From NCBI RefSeq assembly GCF_000003605.2, contig NW_003153251.1:79159-104005 (forward strand): a stretch of 24,847 nucleotides of DNA. The letters are read 5' to 3'. Below the pieces are notes generated by a model that was given only the letters and a program-made list of their open reading frames with translations, was not told the DNA's origin and made no database searches. Positions 1 to 10,000 of the stretch are shown piece by piece; within the stretch, counting starts at the first letter, position 1, and every line of letters begins with the position of its first letter. The stretch is from Saccoglossus kowalevskii. Taxonomy: Eukaryota > Hemichordata > Enteropneusta > Harrimaniidae. The position numbers and the translations under genes are program-made.

Positions 1-52
1 GCACACACACACACACGCACACACACACACGCACGCACACACACACACGCGC
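1..52. repeat. CA/TG microsatellite
   Basis: Alternating CA units interrupted by occasional G for A (CGCA), running off the left edge. Confidence 0.95.
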
Positions 53-913
53 TCATCTCTTTAGCTACCTTATAATATCAAAAAGCGATAACATGCAAAC
101 CATGGATTAAAATCAGTCGTATAGTGAGGTAATATCACACCTATTATGCGATTTTTTACAGCATTTAACAGGAACAAATGCAGGATGTTTAGTTAGAAGG
201 GGCGCATTTTTACATCATCGTCATTGTCGCACTGCATATACATGTATAGGTAACTACGGTTTTAGAAAGGGCGCTACTTCACTGATAAACATGAGTTTTC
301 AGCTGACGGAAAAAAGTACAATATTTATGAGAACATGCAAATTATACTATTGTTTGAGACTGCACATCGGATATCTAAAACACTTATGCACCAAAATGCA
401 CTATACATCGAAACACGAGCAGCGTTGAACCATTATAGTTCTAAATTTCCTTTATGTGACGTGGTCAAAAAATACGCCCTAGTTTCTGATGTGTGATATG
501 ATAAATGGCAAGTGTTTTTGTGAAATACCCGAGCATTGTATCCGACCTAATATTGAAATCAGCAAATACGACTATCGTTCTTGTGACTCAAAAGATCTAT
601 GGTATGTTTAAATTTATTCTAGAAATTTACACGTGTGTCAGTAAGTAGTTCAATTCTGGAGAGAGGCCGGAGAATACAACTTCCCAATAAATTGCGCCCT
701 CTAGTAAAAACGCTTGTTACTTCAACATGACGTAGATGGCATGGTTCAGTTATAGCTCGTCATACAGAACATATTATGTCTTCAAAATTACAAATTTTAT
801 TGACAGGCAACTACAGGTCAAATCAATATCTATGATAAGAACGTCATTCTGATCACCCATTACGTTACAGAATCGTTTTGTCGCTAGAGGGCGCCAAAAC
901 GAATTTAAAATGT
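53..913 (-). other. Start of intron 11; no exon seen
   Basis: Sequence following the exon 11 donor. I read the minus strand for the expected C-terminal ACE segment and found none with splice sites. It contains the small inverted-repeat element at 694-894 and otherwise unremarkable AT-rich sequence. Confidence 0.6.
694..894. mobile_element. Short inverted-repeat element with GCGCCCTCTAG ends
   Basis: About 200 bp bounded by GCGCCCTCTAG (694-704) and its exact reverse complement (884-894), with no coding capacity. Similar GCGCCCTC motifs recur at 6891, 6935, 7448 and (weaker) 23746, so these are probably ends of one MITE-like family. Target duplication not clear. Confidence 0.6.
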
Positions 914-919
914 ACTCAC

Positions 920-1048
920 GCGAGAAGATCACCAGCTTCGTGAGACTCGTACACGTCGCAATGGTGCAGTGGTTTAGCAGGGTACTCGCCAGCAGCCTCG
1001 CATATGGCTTCGTGGAACTGAAATTGCAAAATGTGACTCACGAAGTAC
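920..1048 (-). CDS. ACE: ACE-like exon 11, last exon in the window
   Basis: Encodes residues 518-560: [43 protein letters not shown] plus two bases. Arg518 and Tyr519 match human Arg522 (chloride ligand) and Tyr523 (transition-state residue). The two cysteines form the last ACE disulfide, with a two-residue longer loop than in human. The acceptor is CAACTGTAG and the donor GC|GTGAGT (914-919). No following exon is visible between 1 and 913, so the C-terminal ~60 or more residues lie off the left edge. Confidence 0.93.
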
Positions 1049-4000
1049 CTACAGTTGAAAAACATACATACTTAATAATTAGACGACACGATAAGACGAC
1101 ACTTATGACTCGTTTGCGACTTTTTCGCGAGATTCCCGAGTCCATTGAGTTGTCCACGCGACTATCACGCGCCAAGACGACCTGGCGAGAATAGCATTCA
1201 TAGCTCTTTGTGGTTTTGTTCGCTTATGTGATACAAGTAGACCACTTTTCCGGGAGTCAAAGATACCGCGTTTTAGTTGTATGCGCGCCCGCCAAAACAT
1301 GCACGCGTGATATTGTGCTTCAGAATGTACCAATCGACGCCACAAAAATATAATTCCCTTCTATCGAATATCACTGAGCAAACTGACATGTTTGTATTTT
1401 CCGCCATAACAAAGCAGGCGTATTCTGCACCCCAGTCTTGCTACTTTCGGGAAAGTGGTCCGTAGAAAGTGAAATCTTGCAGCAAGTTACATCCAACATA
1501 CTGTGTCTGAGAAGGAGGTTTTAGTTTTCGGCGTTCGAAACTCTTACTAATTTTTAGTTTAGTTCGCCGTCGACTCTTTTCATTGGTTGCGTTTAGTTGC
1601 TTGTGCACGATTAGTAAACACTTCATAAAACATACCACAACACAACACGACATGGCATGACGCAATAAATACTAGTAGTAACCAAAATTCGTAAACAACG
1701 ACACTAACCTGATGTAGGGAACGTCGGCCGGAACGTGGTATTTTGCGCCAGCATCAAAATCACCCGCCAAATCGGAACGTTTGACTGGCTCCACCACACC
1801 CTGAATACCAGTTCTGAAACAACCGGGCACATGACGTATTTGTTAAATAACAACTTCATGATGATGACGTCAGTCAAGACAATTCCGCGAAAAATTAAAA
1901 GTTGAATAAATCAAAGACGCAATGGGCGCCGAAATCCCGCTGAGAGCGAGAGAGCGACGAGACTTGTTTTGCACCTTGAATGGTGTTCCTTTTTTCAGTC
2001 ATCGCGTCTTCTATTTGTCTGGTATATGTTCATTCTCCTTCCCAGAGTTCCTTGCGGTTAGATCACCGAAAGTATCTCTGCCACCACACACCGCCATTTT
2101 ACTTTTACTACGCCTATTTGTCTCACCTCATATGCCACCACCTTTCATTATAGTTGTATTCAGTAATGGTGCCGTCAAAGATTTCCCATCTCCAGAGGTC
2201 AATGAGTAAACCGAAAGGCAGGAAAGCTACTTTCTGCAAAGCCATCGACATCAGGTAATTCAGATCCGACTCTAGAGAAATGAAATGAGGACATGGTTTG
2301 TTATTTTCCGTCCCAAAGTTAGGAGCAAATATACACACTAAACACATTCAACAATCTTAACGCGAACATGAAAGGGAGTGTTCCACATTCCCTGTAATAT
2401 AGCGTCCAATATTCGAAATATGATGGTTAATTAACCCATGCTAAGGGAGATGCTACTAGTATTTCGTTTTGTGTGCATTTCAATCATGATTGAGAGAAAT
2501 TAGCGAAATATGGGAGTGGTAGTAACGGAAAGCATGTGTAGAGTGGGCTTTTTTTCGAGACACGACCAAGGGGACCCGTTTATCTGTGCAACAGTCAAAG
2601 TCATCATCTTTGTTCATATGAGACTCGTGTCCCGCACATGCTTGGCGCGACGACCACCACCCTAGAATTTTGTTTGGAAGTCTTCAAAAAATAATACGTT
2701 ATTCCTACCCCGAAAAATGATTCGCAAAGAAAATTGAGCCATACATTCGTGCCTTTGAAAACCACTTTAATTACAAGTTTGAAAACTTCAATGACTGGAT
2801 TTCACCTGATTTGTACCTTGGATGTATTGTTAACATCGTTGGTTCACTTGGCTCAGTAAGGAAACGCGGTGTCTAACAGGCTTGCATCCGAATGTGCCAG
2901 ATTAGATTTTTAGGAGATTTAATTAAAATATGTACCAGGCCAAATACAATGTCCAAGGAGGCTCGGGTGCATTTGATTGTCACTCGCTTGAACACTTCCT
3001 TGTTGCATCTCTTGTTATCGCCTTTATTTATTATTCAAACATTATATTAAAGCGGAGGAGTCGTCACCTACGCATGCGCCAGGTGGCCATAGCGTGTCAT
3101 TGTTTACAAACAAGCGTCTACCCATGAGCCTTTGCGTTCATAGCGTGTGTTATCGTCGCTTGGGATTCAATTCTCGCGCATGCGCAGGTGACAACCCTTC
3201 CGCATTAATATGTAGTTACTTGTTGTTCCAAATATGCAAATTATTGTGATGTGACAGACTCCAATATGTCACTTGCCAGCATCATTTGCTGGTTAATTCT
3301 TTAAGACTGGTTGTTCTGAAGCCTTACTAAGCCGAGAAAACTAACTACTCCTAAAGGTTCTTGCCATTTGTAACAGAAGAAACTAGACCGAGAACATGTT
3401 ACAGTGGACGGGAAACTTTCAATTGGATGCTTGTGATGTACTACTATACGGAGGAACTCTGACGTCATAGTCACAGCCTTCCCGTTACCTATTTTCAACA
3501 ACGTGACTTGATGGCTGAATAATTCTACCGCATAGTAAAAACAATATCACACAACAATTCCTCAATATTGATGAAGCGACCGACCTACCCTGATCTTGGA
3601 CAAGTTCCGGTAGTAAACCAACCTCGTAGAGATGTTCCGGTGTCTGGACAGACAGAGATATGGTGTCACCGAGCGCCTCGTGGAAGCCATTGTTGGCGCC
3701 ATCGCGGTATTCAACGGGCTGTGGTGCGTATTGGTAGTAATACTGAGTGTGTCCCATCTCGTGATGAATGGTGATCAAATCCTCGTGATTTACACGTGTA
3801 CACATCTTGATTCTGTCAAATATGCCGGGAAAAATTAGACCTAGCGACCGATGACGTGACGTCATTTAATGCGGTAAGGTGCCAAGATGAACTCGGTCAA
3901 ATATGGTGAATACAATGCGCATGCGCATACAATGGTCTAATTAGTGTGGACAACCTCGTTTTGAAAAACACTAGCGCGCGCATTGCATAAATAAATACGA

Positions 4001-7000
4001 TTCGCGGCGCTAAACTTCTTAGGTTGTGGTTCGTTTTAGATTTTATTATCGACGAATCGTATGCGCAGATGAGATGGGACACACTACTACCAAGTGACGT
4101 ACCATTATACTTCCGTACCTTTATGGTAACCATCTGAATAGGTTGTGCACTCTCAGCCCCGTGACCAGACTCAAATTTTAGAAACGACGCCCACATTTGC
4201 GAAAGGACCCCAAATTATAAGTCGATATTCCACTAGGAGTTGACCAAACATCAAGTCAGGGCAACATAGATTGTTTTTTGTTGTCTAACGTTAACATTTA
4301 GCAACTCAAAATTTTCACCAAAATTTCAACCAAATATCCTCGGGGGCGGAGCTACGTCACAGACGTTCCACGTTGCTAAGACGCGCACCACTGTACCATG
4401 CATTTCTATGGGCTCTGTGCGCGCTGCTGTGGAACGCCGGTCGAGCCGGTGAAAATTCGAGAAAACGACACAAACTCAACTTTGAAGTAATCCATAACAA
4501 TCAAATTTATATATGTTACACACGTAGGGCTAATCTTGTTGCACTGTTCAGAGGAGTCTCAACAATCACCCCAAAGTACCGTTTTCTGTGAGTTTTGGGC
4601 CTTTGTTTTCACCGCCGTGGGTTGCCAGGCGGTGAAAATGCCCGGATGTCCGCCCCCGAGGATTGAGTTATTGGCGACCTATGGTAGATTTTTTAATCTC
4701 TTTGTGACCACCCGGTATGATTGTCTGTTTCAACCTTTGATCTTAGTCATTTGTGAAAGCTTAAACTAAAAAAAATCTAGATTGCCTGTAACTGTTTTCT
4801 CTAATCTGTTAGTTGAATATCAAATTGTAATATTGTGTGGTTTCGCAGAAGAGGGTGTGGTTCCTAAAACTACGCAAAGGGTTGCAATAACATTGTAACT
4901 AGAAATAACTGGATTTCTATTAAAATGCATGCTGTATCCTTGGCAACAAGCTCACCTTGATCTTGGACAAGTTCCGGTAATAAACCGACTTCGTAGAGAT
5001 GTTCCGGTGTCTGGACAGACAGAGATATGGTGTCACCGAGCGCCTCGTGGAAGCCATTGTTGGCGCCATCGCGGTATTCAACGGGCTGTGGTGCGTATTG
5101 GTAGAAGTACTGAGTGTGCCCCATCTCGTGATGAATGGTGATCAAATCCTCGTGATTTACACGTGTACACATCTTGATTCTGTCAAATATGACAGACGAG
5201 TTTAGATGCATGAATGCACAACTACAGCCGAGGACAGAATAACGTGTATATGCGTGTACGCTGAAATTCCGGATACGCGTTTCGAATGACGTCACTAGGC
5301 AATACGTTACGACGACGTTCGATTGGGAGGAACAAATGAGTGCACGAAAACTAATATAGTGGCATTTCAATGTATTCTCAAGGACATCGCGCGTTCCAGG
5401 GAATACACTTCTCCAAGATATAAAACAAATCACCGAAAATCAGAGAAACGTAAGGCAGTTTGGGTTTACCCAAGCGTTTTTCTAATTTCATGCGCGCAAT
5501 TTGAATTATTGTACAATGTGTAGACAACGCGCGCGTGCGTGGCAATCGTTTCAATAGTCGGAACAACCATGCGATTCTGTCCTCGAGTGTAACGTGCTAA
5601 ATGGTTTTTGCAGATGACACGTGGTACAGGATGATGGTACAATGTGGTTTACACTATGGAATTGTAAAGGTAATGTACATTTAATAATATCCGAGGTCTA
5701 TAAACATGAACTTGAATATACAGTGAAAGTCATGAATCTAAGAATGTTTTAAACCTTTTATAAATATATATTTGTAAAAATCAAAATGACTGGTAGAATT
5801 CAAATTGACCAATCCAGAAACGATATGACGACATCATCGGGAGTTCTATTTAATATTAATGAGTTAGTTCAACATCACCAATTAGCAAGTTATACATTTT
5901 GAATAAGTGCGCAGTCGCAGTTGCTACGTCACTTGCAGGTTTGCGCGCGCATTATGGACGCGGACTATGTGAAGCTCTCGGGCCAAATTGGAAGCTGATG
6001 ATCGGTAATTACAAATTGTTTAAAAATATTTTTATAAACCAAATACTGCTTTCACAGTGCTGAACGGTTTTAGTGTTTTGATGACATCCAGTATTTGAAA
6101 CAGCCCAAAGAAGGGTCATAGGTTACAATGATGACGCATAGTCGGGTGCGTATAACGATGTTCAAACCACTCAAGTCATTGGGAAAACGACAAAGAATGT
6201 GATGTCGTCCGAACCACCCAAGTCATTAAGAAAACGAAAAATGATGTGATGACGTCATCTTCAGGAAGTAAGGCTATAAGAAAGGCATAGTTACAGACGT
6301 CTGGCGTGGCGACGTTAATAACACCGTGAGTTTTTTAAACATGTATGTTTTAACAGTAAATATACAACAAATCATCTTGAACATATAGGAAGCAAGTGTA
6401 CAGATAAGGGATTGACCATTGACAATTTTGAGTGTGTATGATGGAAAAAAAATAATGCAGGGAACAATAACAAAATACTGTATGCCTAAATCTTGGTGAA
6501 AAAAACATTCTACGAAGTGTAAAAATAACTTATACTAGCATTATGGGGAAATAGCATAACACTATTTGAAGAAAACAATTATTAGATGGAAGACAAATAT
6601 TTCCGATAATATTTATCACACTAGTACTTTTGCTTAACCCAATCTTTCTGACGTCATAACAATGCATTGTGGGTATATCAATATTTAATACCTGAAATCT
6701 TTCCTGTTGAAAAAATCCCACGCTGAAGCATGGCACGTGACCTCTCGTCCATCATCTGGTTTTTCAAACATGGAATCCTCCCAGAAACTCTGTGGCGATG
6801 GAATCAATCCCATGGATACAAAGAAATCTTCTGATAGTTGGAACATCTGCAGAGCATCGTAACCCTGTAAAATACACAGTTCATATAAATGCGCCCTCTA
6901 GCGACTAATCGTATCGGTAAAACGATTCATAAGTGCGCCCTCTGGCGAAAAATTGCAACGGTAACGCTCAGTTGGCTGGTTTCCGCCTCAGGTGTCATGG

Positions 7001-10000
7001 CGAACCAAGCCACAAGAGGCCGGTAACGAGTAATGAATCCGGCATTCTGATTGGTCAATCACTTTCTTGTTCCTTGTTATATTTCCCTTGGTTACCTGAC
7101 GTCAGCGTTTACGCTCGTGGCCCGAGACCATGGGTTTCCTTTTCCTCTCGAAAGTTGGGTTTCTTTTGTTATAAATTTGCACAGAAACAACGAGAAATGC
7201 CAGAAACATCTCAAATATGCAAGTCTGGGCAGACAGAATGTATGAGCATGGCTTTATTGTAGTATTATAGACACGTTTACGCAAAGCGAAACTTGGAATG
7301 TTTTCAAATTATGTAACACAGTCACGTGCGGAAAACCGGCCCAGTGGAACAATATGGCGATTACCAGTTACCTGCGTTCTACTTGCCATTCGCAGGGAAC
7401 GCCGGGAACCAGCGAATAACGTAGAAGAAATAAAACGATTCATAAGTGCGCCCTCAGTATAAGGAAATAACATTTCCTAAACTACAGGATTAGTGTAATT
7501 CTCTTCCCATTTTGAAGTATTTTTTCTATGACGTTATATGTGCTTGCTGTGTTTGATTAAATTGGGTTATATCGCCCTCTATGGTTGAATTGTGTAAATA
7601 TTTGGGCAGATGTGAATAAATAGTTCTCTTAAATGTTTAAGCCTTGCGTAAGGTGATTTTTTTATTTACTTAAAACAGCTCACAAACTTTGCAGATTTAA
7701 TCAATTCGTCAACAGTTGTATTGGTGGTAAACACGCTGACCAGAACATTATTTTAAGCCTCAGTTACCATTTTTAGATTTTCACTGAACTCGACTGTGGG
7801 GCGAAGTTCAGAATACGATTTTCCTTCAGGCGCTTCAGAGCACACTGAATGTCTGTGTTGTGTATTTGTGACCGAACTATGAACAAACGTATTTAAAGTT
7901 TCTGAACGAGTCTATATTATCACGAACACTTACCTGGTTAATTAATTCGTCTGTAACATCAATGGATGAAGCATTAGGGAATGGTAACACGATGTCGCTG
8001 ATACTCATCCAATCCTGTGCCCACATATTACCTACAAAAAGAAATAATAATGTCAGAAGATGGTTTACATTGACTATTAAGGTAGAATCCTACTCATCCG
8101 GTTAATTTAAGGATATTGACTTAAAACAAAGTTGGGGTCATCTGATTAATTTCCCCAAAAATGATGTTTTTATTTTAGTGAATAATGGCATTTCGGCAAT
8201 GTTATAGTGTTTTACCATGGGTTGCTATGGCAGCGATATTATACCATATCTCAAATTGTAGCCTGGTGACATATTGTCAATGATGGGGTACTTTTTGTTT
8301 CCCTCAATTATTTCAAAACACTGGGTTTTAAAAAGTGCCAAAAAATGCAATTTTTCTTTAACACTGTGTTCTATGGAATTGTTCTAAAAATAGCATTTTT
8401 TGCAAAATAATAGGACAAGTTACCCAAAATACGTCACTGTAACACACAAAAGAATGCTAAGTCGGTTTCGCGTGGGCGCGGCCAATCAGAATTGGCGTAA
8501 CTTACCGTAATGAAATAAAACAAAATGGCGGGTTGTCGAACCAAGGTATTCTCGGACCTACTTCAAAGAAAGTTCTATGCTGCTAAGACGCGCACCACTG
8601 TACCAAACTTATTTTCTTAGACTTAGAGACTTAGAAGTTCTGTATGGCATCAGATTAGTTTTGGCGGTACCACTTTCGCGGATGCCCTGCGGTGTTTGGT
8701 GCTGGTGGTTGTTTCGGCAAAGCGCGATGCCATACAGACATATTTGTTCACTTATTGATTAATAAGCTATATTTAACACCGATTTGTATTAACTTTCATA
8801 TTCATTTCTTTAGTTATTTATCAATTTGGTTAGTTAATCTTCATATTAATATACTTATTTTTGGCCCTCTACTATATACGTTATAATTTACTTCCAATGT
8901 ATATAGGAAATCAGACTAGACTAGCAGTAAGCTATTTTCTGATTTCCTTTTTACCCAATATATATGTGTATTTTTCTTACCATTTGTTTTTTTGTATGGC
9001 TTACTTTTTTTTGCTTTGTTTTGTTTTTTCAGTGTTTCTTATTGTTATTATTATTATTATTGGGTAAATAAATAAATATTGTATATTATATTATGTATTT
9101 CTATGGGCTCTGTGTGAGCTGTTGAGGAACGCCAGTCGTAGAGCCGGTGAAAACAGCAAAAGTCGAGGAAGACAGCACAAACTCAACTTTAATTTGAAGC
9201 AATCCTGAGCAATAGAATGTATATATGTAATCTTCTTCCAACGTTCGGATTTGTTTTAATATCAGTACATCAGCCAGTAAAAGGCCACAAATTGTTCTGA
9301 CATTCCGTGACATGACCTCTAACTTTGACAGATACTTAATATATTACTATTAAATTTACTCACCGGTGATGTGTGCCGGGATGGCTCCGGTTAAACTAAC
9401 GTGTTCTGTTCCATAAACCCCGCTCAACTTTCTTCGTACGTATGCATGTAACTGCTCGTACATAGGCAACACTTCGTCCCACAGTCTCATTACTTCAGCC
9501 TCGAAATCTTCCATTTCATACCAGGATCGCCAGAAGGCACCCATGTCCGGTTGGTCTAGAGACGATGAGACAATAAATCATAATGTAGTTATTAGGTATA
9601 ATACTTAACAGACCTTTGAAGCAAATGACTGCCGAAATCTCGCCGAGATCTCGGCGGCCATTTGCGTGAAGCATTAGCCCCAAGTTACATTCCAACATAA
9701 TAATGACTCACAGAGCAAAACTCCAAATCCAGAGATGACGTCATCATTGTTCACCTCTCAGCAAACCACATGAAGATATCGAACTCGCAATATTTTAATT
9801 GTTGTCGTCAAAGAAACCAATGCTCCAATAAAGTGAACGAGATCATCACATCTTTTGAAACCTGAGACAACATCGGCGAGAAACCTACCACCTGATTCAA
9901 GTCAGTGACGTCGTACAACGTCAATAACTCTTAATCTAAGAGTGCATTCCAATGAGTGAATAGAAAGTGACAAATTAAATTCCAGGGCATCAAATAATAG

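Noticed and set aside
1..913. Search for exon 12 of the ACE-like gene
   Set aside because: No segment with an acceptor and the expected C-terminal ACE motif was found; the rest of the gene is taken to lie outside the window.
910..1194. Plus-strand 94-codon frame
   Set aside because: Shadow of exon 11 on the minus strand; no features of its own.
3568..3838. Plus-strand open frames over exon 8B (and 4929-5205 over 8A) with nearly the same translation
   Set aside because: They are antisense shadows of the duplicated ACE exon; their mutual similarity only reflects the exon duplication.
3589..5179. Two HEMGH motifs read as a two-domain (somatic-type) ACE
   Set aside because: Only exon 8 is present twice; no other domain exon is duplicated, so this is not an N plus C domain arrangement.
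3589..5179. Exon 8 duplication as an assembly artefact of two haplotypes
   Set aside because: Haplotype copies would share intron sequence too; here similarity ends about 12 bp outside the exon. Not fully excluded without reads.
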